Below are positions 44,638 through 57,614 of a DNA stretch of 64,000 nucleotides, one piece after another. How positions within the stretch are numbered: position 1 is the first letter of the stretch; each line of letters opens with the position of its first letter. The stretch spans positions 8,425,627 through 8,489,626 of the forward strand of contig NC_058495.1 in NCBI RefSeq assembly GCF_020382885.2. Direction: 5' to 3'. Position numbers and translations under genes: made by a program. Source of the DNA: Scatophagus argus (Eukaryota > Chordata > Actinopteri > Scatophagidae). The notes beneath the pieces were generated by a model. That model made no database searches. It had not been told where the DNA came from and saw nothing but the letters and a program-made list of their open reading frames with translations.

Positions 44638-45642
44638 TTTTTGTCTCCACATATGTATTCAGCTGGACGCAGAAATTTTGATCTTTATCCTTAAAGAACT
44701 GATACATATGATTGTATTATTCTGCTAAGCTGCTCCTGTTTTTTGTCCGTCCTCTGTTCAATAAATTATACGTGTGCATACATCAAAGTCTTGTAATATC
44801 TGGGCTTTGCAATAAATGTGCTAACATTCAAGGCCAAATTTATGATGTAGAGAGACTTGTTTTCTGAAAAATCCGCTTAATTCAACACCATACTGTATAT
44901 ACATCTAACACAGATGTCCTTCAAACTACACACCTCACTTTGAAACACTAGCTTTCTGTTAAAGTTTGGCTCCAAGCCCAAACCAAGTTCAGATCCTTCT
45001 CCAAGCTCCACAAAGAGCCCCTTTATCAGTATCATGTCCACGCTTTAGGCACTAATCAGGTTTTTTATCAATCAACTTGAACAGCAGTACACATTTTAGC
45101 GTTTTTTTAGTGTTTTCTGCCTGCTCACTGTGCTGTGTGTAACCCTCTGTGTAGGTCTGCTGTTGACCCTGTCACAGTCTGTCTGCAGATGAATGAAGCA
45201 CCCTGTCCCGTCTCTCTGTCACAACACAGCAGCAGCATCATCATCCTCTGACACACTGAGATCACAGGGGTGTCCCCCACCCTCGCTGCAACACACACAC
45301 ACACAGATTTGTGTCTGGCTTGCTATCCTCTGGCGTCCCACTGTCATCATTAATACTGTGTCCCCACATCGCTCTCCCTCTCTCCTCCTTCCTTGTGTTG
45401 TGGTCAGGAAAAGCCCCCTGGAGGGTGGAGTGGTGCATTGTGGGTGTTTCTCTACACTACATTTGCTGCAAAGTAAAGCAACTGGCAGCCGGGGCAATGC
45501 GGTGATGACGTGGTGTGTCGGTGGGCGTGCGCTCAGTCTGTGGCTTTTCATTGGATGAAGGATTTGCGTGTGCATGGTCACGATTATGGTGCAAAGGAGC
45601 CAGTAGACATCTGAGGACACACCTGAAGGACAGACTGGCATA
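44638..45642. other. Gene desert, part 5
   Basis: No gene is seen. The open frames around 45,200-45,650 are on both strands, overlap a short CA run (45,292-45,305) and show no protein family features. Confidence 0.4.
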
Positions 45643-46018
45643 CTCAACTCTACTTCTTCCCTCTACTTTCATTTCTTCTTCTTCCTTTCCTTATCTTTTC
45701 ATGTTCTTCTCATTTCTTCATCTCACCTCCTCCTCATTCATTCTCTCCTCTCCCTTGTTTCTCCCTCTTTCTTCACTCCCATTGTTTCCTTTACCTTTCC
45801 TCCTTTCCTCTGTCCTTCATTTTTATTTTTTTAATTCGTTAGTTCCTTCCTCTCCCTTGTTTCTCCCCCTCTCTCCTCCTCTACCTTACTCATTTTCTTC
45901 CTCTTGTTTTTTCATTTCTTCCTGTCGTTTCTTCTCCTCCTCTTATTTCCTCTCTTACTTTACTCCTTTTCTTCCTTTTCTTTTTCCCCTTTCTCCTGCC
46001 CTTCTTCTCTTCTCCTCA
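45643..46018. repeat. Long polypyrimidine tract (about 375 bp)
   Basis: This is nearly unbroken C/T sequence on the plus strand, mostly CTTCTTCC/TCTCC words, with few purines. It creates a long spurious Ser/Leu/Phe-rich frame. The sequence is diverged rather than a strict tandem repeat. Confidence 0.85.
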
Positions 46019-46201
46019 GACAAATACAAAGGTTGAGTTTGAGGTGACATATAAAGACATTGTGAAAGCAAGCAATTAAGCAAAAAACAAATGTCAAGAT
46101 TTTATAATAATGCAAGGTATTTGCTTCGTTTGGTGTTTGGGTGTGTTTGATGTGTGTGCACTAGTGCTGTAGGGCTGGTGGGAGTCTTGATGGCAGTGAC
46201 A

Positions 46202-46204
<3 letters not shown>

Positions 46205-46233
<29 letters not shown>
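46205..46233. repeat. (GT)n microsatellite
   Basis: About 14 GT units are followed by a short G run. Confidence 0.9.
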
Positions 46234-46234
<1 letters not shown>

Positions 46235-47391
46235 TGGGGGGGTTGTTCATGAGTCACGCTGAGGAAGTCCTCCTCCCTTCCTCAGATTTTGATGCTCTGG
46301 GCAAAAGCTCTCTATTGTTAATGTGCTGTAGCGATAACGTTTGCGTGCTGCTCAGTAGCTGCTGTCATGTACACAGAAACACACACACAAACACACACAG
46401 AGAAACAGCTTTTTCTTCTCTGAAGTATGAATACATACAGTCAGGTTTGTTCGGTGTGAGACATGATGTCAGTCTGAAATGTCACTGTTTGTCACCCAAA
46501 GGATGGAGTGTCTGCTGATGTGAAGCTGCCAGTGGTGTGTGTGTGTTTGTATGTGTGTGTGAGTCACAAACAACATCAGCTGCCACAGACACAAAAGTCG
46601 TTGTAGCCACAGACAGTATAAGGTAATCAATTCAGAAATAAAGCTGAAGGTATAAATAATTAATACAGACTTAATAGTTAAAATGGATAAGAACAAAAAT
46701 ATAAAAATATGTAATTTTCCTTTAACCTCCAGTTAGTTGGTGATCTTAATGAATTTATTTATTCATTCTACATTTGATTTCGGCACAAATGTAACCATTT
46801 ATTTTCCTCACTACAGTGACCGGTCCAGGGTTTGCCACTGTATAATAGACTATCAGCAGAACTGAACTCACTTAGTGGCTTCCATCTTCATGTTAAAATG
46901 CACATTTTCAATTTGAATATATATTAAAAAAACAACTTTCAAAATATCATAAAGCAAAAAACAATCAACATGGTGAGGTTGCTGTATCGATAAACACAAA
47001 ATGCGACAGAGCACAGTGGAATCAGACGTAGCAAATAAGTCATGAAGCATGTGATTAAAACCTCACTCATCTTGTTGTCCTGTATTCACCTGCAAATACA
47101 TGAAGTAAATACATGAATAGATTATATAGAACTGGACATGGTGGTGGCACTCTGCATGCTTCCAGTTTTGCCTAGTGGTCAGTTGTGGTATTGCAGCCAA
47201 AAAAATTAATCCGGCTGCCCAAAAAGTGTTTTTCCCATAGAGCAACATTATAAAAGACGTGTCTGTAAAACTGTTGACAGGACACTATTAACTGTAAACA
47301 AGGTTAATAATCACTCTTTCCATCATGAATTTTTGAGCACAGAGGTCTTATATTGGTAAAACGTTCCTCAGACTAAGAAAAACTAGTTAGA

Positions 47392-47429
<38 letters not shown>

Positions 47430-48834
47430 AACATGTATAAACTTCATGACAGCTTCCTGGTTGTAGATATCAAGAATTTCTGATCCCACTTTTCCACTTG
47501 GTGAAAATGACTACAAATGTCAACAGTATGTATGCAAAATGGTTGCTTTTTTCAGAAAATCTAGGTAGCCTAAATATAAATGTATCTATATCAAATTAAG
47601 CAGAATATTAATTTATTTTTGTAAAAGTTAGGGGAATAAAGGAAGGTAAAGGAAAAAAAAAGCGCTTCTCTTTCTTTTTTTACCAAGTGATTTAATTTTA
47701 AAGGAGTGGTGTAAAGCTTTATATTTGTTTTAAGATCTCATTAGCTGGCAGCTGATTATATTATTTATTGATGTACTCATTTTTTGTCAGCTCTGACAAT
47801 CTTTTATTTTATTATGTTTGTTTTTGTGAATTTTAGGGCTCTAGTGATCTACTCACCTCCTCATCACAATATTAAATTTATAGTTTTTGAAAGAACTTAA
47901 ATATAATCTTTTGTAAGTTGAGAAATACATTCTGAATGACTGAAATGAGCCCAAGTTCCCATCTGCCTGAGTAAATCTGTTGGGGTTATCTGCACCGGAA
48001 GGAGCCTCCTTTAATCATATTTGCACTGATGGATATTGAAAGATAAGGACGGCCTTTTCCATGCAATCATTTTATCTTTAATTATGTGTTTTATTAATGG
48101 TGTTTTTATATGGAAATGGGGTTATATTAACACTACATACATGTTGTAGATTTATTTAAAGCAGCTCTGCCTTTAATTTGGCACTTTTCCTTCAAAAAAA
48201 AGGGACGAAGTGGCTATTTGAATATCTTTGATGTTCCTTTCAGTGTGTCTTCTTGATGCAGATTCACAATCAGCTCTCCGCCTGTCTGTCGGCTTTCTGC
48301 AGAAGAGATAGCGCTCTCTTCATTACGCGCTTCATTAATTTAAATGCTAATTGATTCTGCGAGGGCCTTTCAGACCGAGGGCCAAGTCTTGTCTTCCCCC
48401 ATTGATTGTCTGTTAGTGTGTGTGTGTGTTTTGTGCACCTGCTGGATCCTGGAGTGACACATCCTGACAGAACAGCCTCTCCTGCCTGTCTGTGTGCCTC
48501 AAGTGTGGCACTGATATGGTTTGAGTGCTCCAAGCCAGAGAGACAAGTACTACACTAATAAAAACTACCAACACCCAGGCTCTGAGGGTAGTTTCAAGGC
48601 ACAGAAATTAAAGCACAGAAAATGTGAATAAAGGCAGCTGGCACACCGTATGTAACTGGATGGATAAAGAAGAAGATGCAGGGGGCAGTTAAATCATCTG
48701 TGCTCGGTTGCTAGGAGACACCAGGGCTGGATGGTAGAGATAAATGCTGTGTTTCACCCCTGGTGGTGAGTAGAGGGTGGGAAACAGTGAGGAGGGAGGC
48801 AGGGGGTAAGAAAGGGAGAGTCTAGATAAGGGTT
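46234..48834. other. Gene desert, part 6
   Basis: No gene is seen. It includes two conserved-looking blocks (47,940-48,090 and 48,270-48,400) and an X-box-like site at 48,707. The rest is AT-rich spacer. Confidence 0.45.
47395..47424. repeat. (AT)n microsatellite
   Basis: About 15 AT units lie in AT-rich DNA. Confidence 0.9.
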
Positions 48835-48855
48835 GGGGGGGGGGGGGGGGGGGGG
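48835..48855. repeat. Homopolymer G21
   Basis: This is an uninterrupted run of 21 G residues, preceded by a purine-rich stretch. Length may be uncertain because such runs are hard to sequence. Confidence 0.9.
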
Positions 48856-49204
48856 TTATACGACAAAGACAGAGGCATCCTCATTCATGACAGATAAGCC
48901 TTTTTTTCTTCTAGCCACCATTTTCCTTAATTTCTTCTCATCTGTTTTTCGCAAAAGTTGGTCAGTGCTTAGTTTTAACCATTTTAGATATTCAGCTGCA
49001 CCCATCATGTTTAAAGACATGAAAATCCTAATGCTTTTAATTTGTGCCTGATACACAATATACAACTACTCCTTCATCAAGCATCTAAGCATATGTCCAG
49101 ATTTGCTGTTTTCTCTGTACTTCTTTGTGTTTTGGACTGTTGGTTGGACAAAAGAGGCAGTCTAAAGACTTTACTTTGGGCTTTAGGAAATTGAGCATGA
49201 TGAG

Positions 49205-49330
49205 CATTTTTCATTTGATTATTTGATTATTGCATTTGATATAGTTTATGGTCTAAACAATTAATTGATTAATCATGAAAATAATGAACTGATTAATTGA
49301 AAATGAAATAACCATTAGTTGCAGCCTTAA
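49205..49330. repeat. GATTAATTG-type teleost repeat
   Basis: AACAATTAATTGATTAATCATG, GAACTGATTAATTGAAAATG and AACCATTAGTTGCAGCC are typical of the end of a common teleost element. A related fragment lies at 40370, and a weaker one at about 54,155-54,330. Confidence 0.55.
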
Positions 49331-52300
49331 AGCAATAGAGCCTGAACAGAATGAATCAGTCAGTTATCATCTCAACATCTTTTGGCATATGTCAGAAATG
49401 ATACAGTGGTATCCACAGCCCTAACTCACAGGAAATTACACTTTGACTTGCTCAAAAGACAACCAGTTTAAAGCTAGCAGTCAAGCCTTCTGGCACAAAC
49501 TCTCCAATCACTGGGACCAATTATTTCCATCAGTGATTACCTCAGCCCAGTCCTATAAATGTGTTAAATTTAAACCAGTACGTGTTCTTTTTAACCCATC
49601 CGGTTCCTTCCTCACTTGAGAACATCATTAGCGAGAGAGATTAGAGTCTAAATTTGAAACTGAAACTTTAGTTTTGTGCAAGATGTCTCATCAGTGATCG
49701 AGCCTCTGCAGCTGGTGCCAGGAGGGAAACCATGGCTGCCACCATGCAAGCACAGGAAAGAGCTTCATCTTGCAACATCATCCCTCATCAGTCTGGCAGA
49801 CTCCGGTCAGCCCGGCACAAAAAGACAAAAGGAGGAGAGGAGCGCTTCCTCCATCAAATGTGAGGGAAGCGGTGGGCTCTGAGTGCAGGTTGTGATTAGC
49901 TGTGAATGGGACGCAGCGGTCTGATTGGTGGAGAGAGCCGGGGGTCAGGCGTTCAGCCAGCAGCTCATACAAGGCTGCTGATTGCTTTTCATCCACTGAT
50001 TACAGTAATTTAGATCTGCAGTAGGCCGAAGGGGCCTGCGTCTGGCGGTGTGGCTGCTGCTCTGTCTGGAAGGGAGGGGTGCAGTTTGGTTTGCTTAGTG
50101 ATTTATTTATTTTCAAATGAATGAATGAGGCTGAAAAAAAAGAAGCAAGCATGCAGTATTAACTCAGAAGAACATAACATCGGAAAAAGGTGTGATTCAC
50201 GTGTTCTGTGTGGAGAGAAAGGTGTGATGTTGGAGGTATGACGTTTTGAGCTGTTTGAAGGATTGTATTTCATATGTTCCCATAATCATTTTGGAAAATG
50301 ATGTTGAGAATTGTAATCTAAACGTTGGAAATACAGATGTTTACATCGTTAAATATAAATTCGTTATTCCAGAACTGTAATAATTAACATAACCAGCAGT
50401 TTTTAAATAAGTAATAATTCATTTTGGATGTGAACACTTTCACAACCATCATTAACTTTCCACATGGTGCATGTTCTAAAAATAGAATCTGCACAGCTCT
50501 AAGCTGTCATTTTATGACAGAAAAACCTCTACGCTGTTTCGCACATCAGTTTCCTTCCCTTTGTCTTCCAAGCGGCCATTTGGACACACTGAGACCTTGA
50601 ATAATCAAAGTTGATGAGGCAGTTAGTTGCGAATGGTTTTTCCACGAGCGAAGGTGATGATTAATCAAGGAACTGAGCAGCACTGGCCTCTTCACCCGCA
50701 CACATTACAAGGTTAATCTCTCTATTGATTACAGCAGCAGAATAAACCAATGCTTCACTACAGATTTTTCGTTTTCACAGACTGTATATGTGTGTATGTG
50801 TGTGTGTGTGTGTGTTTGCTTCTTTCTGTGATGCAACTCTAGATTCACAACAATGATGAATGATGCCTTTGTTGATAACCATCTTTTTACCACACCCATC
50901 ATCTCATATTGAAAAAATAAATCATGTTTAGCTCAATATTACATTCACATTTATTGACAAAAAAGGGACATTTTTCAAAAGTTTTTCTTTCTACAGAAGA
51001 GACTACGGTATTTTCACAGATGTATGAAAAACAGTGACTTGAGTAAAGGGCATAAATATACATTCTGACGTCTGCTGACTGACGTCTAAAATCTTCATCA
51101 CAATAAAAGTTGGGGACAAATGAAGACAATAAGAGGTCCATAACCACACTGTTCAGGGCAGAAAACAAATAATCCTGCAATTGTCCATCATTTAGTCTCC
51201 CCGGGTAATTATATAGATAACACTGTTTCAGAGATACCTTCTCCAAACTTAGCTTCCTCTTTTCCTCTCACACACAAACAGTCACATATGTACAAACACA
51301 GCATCAAGAGAAAATGGGTGCAGTGTGTGAACCTATGCCGCCTGTTTTTGATGACGTTGCATCACGTCGCTGTGTCAGGTCTGTTTGGACAATACGTGTC
51401 CATGTGCTTGGCTCCTCAGGGTGTTTGGACTCGCACTGCTTTGCCCTCTGGGATGCTGCTTCAGAGGTGACCTAGTTCTCCTGATTGTCAGCAGAAGGCA
51501 GTCCCATCAGCTCGCTTTGTGCCGAGGCACTGAACTGTGCCTGGGACCCTGGGACAGGCCAATTGGACTTGCGTAATGAGGCTCATCACACACATGCACG
51601 CACACACACAGACACACCACTGCTGTCACTGGTTCCAGGGCAGCAGAATTTATAACAGCCATTTATTACCTTCTCCTTTATCAAAGAAATGTGATTCCTC
51701 TGTGCGTTTCTGATGCATGCACCACACTGCCATTATTGCCCATTATTGGGAGGTGACAGAGATGGAGCAGAGGGTGGTGATGGATGTTGGTGCTGGGCCG
51801 GCTGTCATTACTCCATCTATTGAGCGGAGTGTACGAGTCACTTCCCACAAAATGGCCGCAGTGCACCAACATGGCTCCGATTGCTAGGAGTAAATGATTC
51901 ACATCTGACAATCGTCACAATATGTTTAACACATTCATTCGCTGCTTGTCTGTGTTTGGAATACTTCACACACACACACACAGACAGTCTCCTCACACAG
52001 TCTTACTGCAGTGATTTCAGTGCTTCTTCACAGCAGAGGGTACGAATGAGCAATATTTACACATGGACTTTATCCTACTGTACTGTTCAGAAGAAACTGA
52101 AGAAAGGGGATCCATAAAAAATCACAAAGAAATATGTACAAGAACACTGCAAATTCCCACACTTAGTATGGGTGACTTAACACAACATACTGTTGCAATG
52201 AGTGCAGAGTGAGACTCCTGAAGTCTCTCTAGGCTACAGAATACTCAACAAATACAGAAGTAACAGCAATACAGTACATTCATATAAATAACAATAATCC

Positions 52301-52816
52301 CAGCATATCCCCAAGAGTCACTTCAGCACTTTCGGTTCGATTCACGTGCTTAAAAATGAAAACTGAAGACCAGCTTCATGCACTGTGTGTCCTTAACAAC
52401 TCCCTTTGGAGGTGCAGTAACTATCTTTGAGGTTGTGACACCAAATCCCTCGGTCTTTGAACGCTGTTCCATACAGTCAGGGGTCCTTGGAAGTCTATGG
52501 ATTTTTATAAGGCCCAGGAGATGGCAGGAATTCACAGATAAGGGGGGATATCAGTTCATCTGTGTGTCTTTCCCTCTTAGAATGGCACAGACAAAAAAAA
52601 GAAGTCAATATAGAGAAGTCTTTGTTTACACTGTGATCAAAACATCTGAGCCAGAAAACTGTCAATGGAGAGACCATGTGAGCAGGAGACAAGAGGCAAA
52701 TGAGAAGGATCGATCAGCTGAAATGAGCTGAGGTTAATTTCCAGTTTAGCCTCTGTTCCACCAGCTTTTGCTTTTTAGTGCGTTGTCTTTCATTGTTGGT
52801 TTTTAATCATCAGAAT
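49331..52816. other. Gene desert, part 7
   Basis: No gene is seen. A conserved-looking block lies at 50,570-50,760. Short GT runs are near 50,790 and CA runs near 51,590 and 51,966. Confidence 0.45.
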
Positions 52817-52822
52817 TTTATT
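52817..52822 (-). terminator. Candidate arhgap40 polyadenylation signal
   Basis: AATAAA on the minus strand lies about 1.1 kb past the arhgap40 stop. I saw no closer canonical hexamer. The 3' UTR would then be 52,800-53,918. Confidence 0.4.
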
Positions 52823-53918
52823 TAAAAATGCAGAACACGATACTGGAGTCTTGTGTCAATTAGTGTGTTTACATGCACTTGGATCTTTCTCCAGTAAGCT
52901 GATTTCATGTATCTGTAACTGGGGTGGAGAAATCTGAGAAACCTGATTTCTCCAAGTAGATTTTGCTCAGTCTTGTATATGCATAATTGAGATTCTATTG
53001 GATTTTATACAAGTTCATGACAACAGACTGGAGGCAGGGAGAGTGCAGTGCAGCGACTGGATGAAAGCCGCTGCATCAAACTTTTGACTATTTGCTAAAA
53101 GCTGCCCTGACACATACATACAGGCACTGCACTGACTGATGATTGATAAAATCTGAGAGTGATATTGAATTGAAACCTGTCAATATACAGAGTCTTTCAA
53201 GTATACACAGTCTAAGAACTATGCAGCTCGGTCCCTAGTGCCGAAGTCGTTGAACATTAACAGAGCTGTTGCAACAACAAGACCCATTTAGCAGCTGGAC
53301 ATTTGTTCAATCTCAGAATAAATGAGTGTTTAAAATTCACTGTCCAACACACGGTTAGACACCACTTTAGCAAAGAATACGGGCAGAAAACTCTTGTTTT
53401 GGGTTTTAGCAAAAGACTGATGAATGAAACCCACAATAGAAAACACGCTGGCTGGTTGGCTGGCTGGCCTGGAAAAGGAGTGGGATTGGGCTCTCTATAG
53501 CCAGAAGTGCTCTGCATCTCCATCTGCTCATGGTCAGAGATGAAAAAAGACGACTGCACTGTCACTTTCTCTCCTTTGTTGTCTATGCAGTAGGATCTCT
53601 GTCAGAAGTAATGAGTCACATCAGCTGCTTTATGCTTGCAGCATGGCAGCCCTGGGGAAATGCAGGAGAAGAATGAGGAAGAAGAAAGAAAGAGAGAGAG
53701 GGAGAAAAATGGTAGTGTATGTTCATCTGGTCAAGACACTTTTGAGGCTCTGCTCCTGGCAGATTCACCACATATTTCTGTCTGCTTCCCCCATCTGTCT
53801 CCTTCTCCCATGTTGCTCCAAGGAGGAAGAGGACAAGCAGAGAGGGCTGCGTGGATCTGATCTTTTGTTATGCTCTGCCTTCTTCAGCGAGCTGTTCTTC
53901 AATCTGTCTGGCCAGCCT

Positions 53919-56900
53919 TCACAGCCCTCTGCTGGCGTTGGGTTTCACTTTGATGATCCACTCTCCCCCATGGTTACTGTTGTACAAATCCAGAAGGTGT
54001 GTGTCGGGATCCAGGCAATGCTCACCTGCAGGAAACACACAAAAAACATTACTAAAAGCCATGGTTGTTGGAATGTTTTGCAGCAGAATCAGATTAAAAA
54101 AAAAATCAGGGTTGATTTTACATATACAACTGCAATTTAAGATTACTTTCATCACTGATTAATCTTGAAATTATTGTCTCCAATAATGAATGAATTATTT
54201 GACCTATTGAATGTCAGGAGATCATGAAAGGTATTCAGTTTTCAGTTGCACACAACAGATAAAAGCAGCATATATTATTATTTTGATAATTTTTAAATAA
54301 TGAACTATTTGATTTATTTTTTTTTAGTCAATAACCTCAGGTACTAATGTGCAAAGTCAGACGTTTTACACTACAAAGCTGAACTGAATGGACAAGTTTT
54401 TTTTTCCGTTATTGCTCACTGTGTCAACTCTCCTGTGACAGCAGACGTGTGTGTAATAACAAGCATTTGTCTGCTCTGATAACTGCAGATGCACTGCTCG
54501 TGACTGTTTGGCGTTTGCACAGTTCATTACATAAGATCTCGCTACCCACATCAGCTCAATGAGCAGGAAGTCATGCAAATATCAGCACTGCTCTGACCAG
54601 AGGAAACGGTGCAGCCACCTCTACTTACCAATATTCCCTCCCACTTCGTAGAGGGCACAGTCTGGATATGCCACAGAGCCGTTTCTGTTGAAAGACATTT
54701 AACACAGATTTGTCATCCTGTCTTTCCATAAAGGTGGATTAAGCTCAGAATGTCATTCTTAAAAGGAAATATTCATTGGGGTGACAAATGTGAAACAAAT
54801 TCTAGAAAAAAAAGCATAAGATTGACAGCTATTCACATTATGTAACCAAATCAAAGCTATGCACTGTCATGTGACTTCTGCTTAAAAACGTTGAAATTTT
54901 GTAAAACTGATTGCATGTTAATGATCTTATCATTACTTGATGTCACTACACATCATCTTTTTGGTTTAATATGTCTCAGGATACATCTGTTTATTTAACA
55001 AGTCATGTGCCATGTCGAACATGGTCAAATATGGTCATTTTGTGGTGAAACTTTTCAGACCATTCCATAATCCAAACCTACTTACAATACAAGATAGCCA
55101 TGGTCTGTTTGTTTAAGGTCATTCTGGCTACAAGGCTGAGGTTGGTATGTGGTCTTTTAAACTGCACTGTACAGTACCTTCGCATTTTTCCCTTTCCATT
55201 TTCGAGGCCTCCGAGGGACTGGCGGTGAAACTGAGCGAGCAGGTCTGAGGCTCGGGAATTGATGTTGAGCTCATACTCCATGGTGCCGTTCACCACATCG
55301 CCAACCTGGATCTTCACTGTACGGCATAGCTACAGGGCAAACAAAGGTTTAAAAAACATTTATCCACCAAACGACTGTGGATGATTAAAAATGACGTTTC
55401 CACACCTTGTTAAAGTTGAATGACAGCTAAAGTTACTGTTCAGGTAACAGGTATCGGTCTGTGGCTGAGAAGACCAATCATATGCATTTAGCATGTGTTG
55501 AGGTGTGTACAGTGATCTTTCCCATGGCACTAATGTGAAAATATTATTGTTGCTTTTCACAGATAAATCAACATTAGCATTTGTTCTACAGAGAAAATTA
55601 TCATAACAGCTGATTTTCTTTAAATAGGAATTCAGGGGTGTTACTATATTGTACATTTTCTTTATTTTTTTTACAAAATCAGGCATTGCTTTTGTACAAC
55701 ACAGGTTTGCTAAACCAGCTCACCTGTGAGGTGTTTTTATCAGGTTTTTCCCGGCTGTCTGTGTGGATCTTCCTCAGCAGGTTCTTGATGCGGCGATCGT
55801 AGAACTGGTAACGCCGGTTACTGTTCTCATTCACCTTACGCACCTGGCTCATGAGGAAATTAGGAATCTGAAGAGAACAGGATAAACATTTGTAATGGTT
55901 ATATTTTTGTGCCAACAAATATGAAATAGATTTAATTCTATCATTTTTTCTGATATCTAATTTCCAAGTTGCTAGATGACAACAGGGATGTGAAGTACCC
56001 TGTGACAACGGTTGCTTAACCATTCTTTGTTATGAGGAAAATTTAAAGACTTCACAGGAACCCGGATTATGAGCAGATGTACAAAACTTAAAACGGCATC
56101 TAAATGGTTATTCCTCTATCTAATATGTCTTCAGTAAAGCCAGCAATCCTCTCCTCCCGAGGTTGAATATGTGGGTGGTCCTACCGTCCAGAGCAGGTCC
56201 TGGTAGCGGATGAGGAGCCTCATGACATCAGCCGCCTTCTCTGCATGTCCTTTCTCTGCCCCTTCAGTCAGTCTGCTGGGGACAGCCTTGTGGAGGAAGA
56301 GGTTGGGAGCCATGATGGTGGCTACGGCCCACAGGTTCATCCTGTTCCTCTTCTCCCTGGAAACCACCTTACTGAGGAAGTCGAGGAGGACCTGAAGGAC
56401 ACACAGATGGGGACATGCACACTGATATGTGAAATCAAAGGCAGTCAGCCATTTGTGGAGTCGAGTTTTACATAACTAGATGTAACATGGAGGGTGAACA
56501 TTCCAGTTTTTAGAGTTGAAAGATACTCTCTCACCTCCATCTGAGCAGTATGTAAGTGATGAAAGGCCACTTATACTGAGGCACAGAATGGAGCTAAGTG
56601 ACTTATCACAGAGATGGAATCATCTGTAACACCTCTACTGAGAAGAATGTTAATGCACAGTGTGTTTCAGCTGCCTCCACTGGAGTCAAAGTAATTAGTT
56701 CAGGTGGGTTTTATTCTCCTGGATGCTATAACTGGAGGTGACTGCACACTTGTTGTCGTTGAAAGTGAGTCATGGTTAACGCAAGCTGTTATATAACAGA
56801 ACTGAGTAAATGAAGATTAAGGGCTGAACAATACAGTAATGCATTATGAAACAGTGCTTTAATATGCCAAGTTTCATGACATATTGGGATTAACTTCTGA

Positions 56901-57564
56901 CAACACTGAGAAGAACATGATGGGTGTGGTTAAGAATAAAGCTTTACTGCTGAGGACAATTTAACATTTTATTTAGATTTATGGATTCTATAAAATTCCT
57001 GTAGTGTTTCTGCTCTTCAAAATGAAATAGTTTTTAGACTTGAATCTTTCATTAAGGTTAAATTTCAGTTTGATTTTATGTGTTTAGTTAGCTAATTCCA
57101 CTACTGGACATGCACACAAGAATCTGGAGGATTTCTGTTAAAACAAGAAGTATTTACACGTCGGAAACAGATTTCTACAGCAGAATTGATTTCATGTTTA
57201 TGCAATGTTTAAAAATCAAGCTTCTCCTGGAAACCAAACTCTGATTTCTTGAGTGCATGAAAGCACACTCACAGTCATATCACATCAGTATATGTTCGGC
57301 CATTACCAAGTGTGCTAAAATGAAATTTGTACATCTGTCTCAGAGCATGACAACTTTTTTTGCTTTTACTTCATGAAGTGCATTGTTGATCTGTTGTGAG
57401 AGGTGTGTGTGTGTGTGTGTGTGTGTGTACCTTCAGTGTGTTCCTGTTGGGCTCAGGCAGCAGCAGGATGAGCAGGTTCAACATGTGGAGTTTCTGCTTC
57501 AGCTCTGTAATGTCTGAAAAAGGAGGACGCAAATGTAAGACAGATTGAGCATACGCGCGCACAC

Positions 57565-57614
<50 letters not shown>

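Noticed and set aside
45515-46036. 173-codon open frame
   Set aside because: It is a translation of the polypyrimidine tract (Ser/Leu/Phe only) with no start context or family resemblance.
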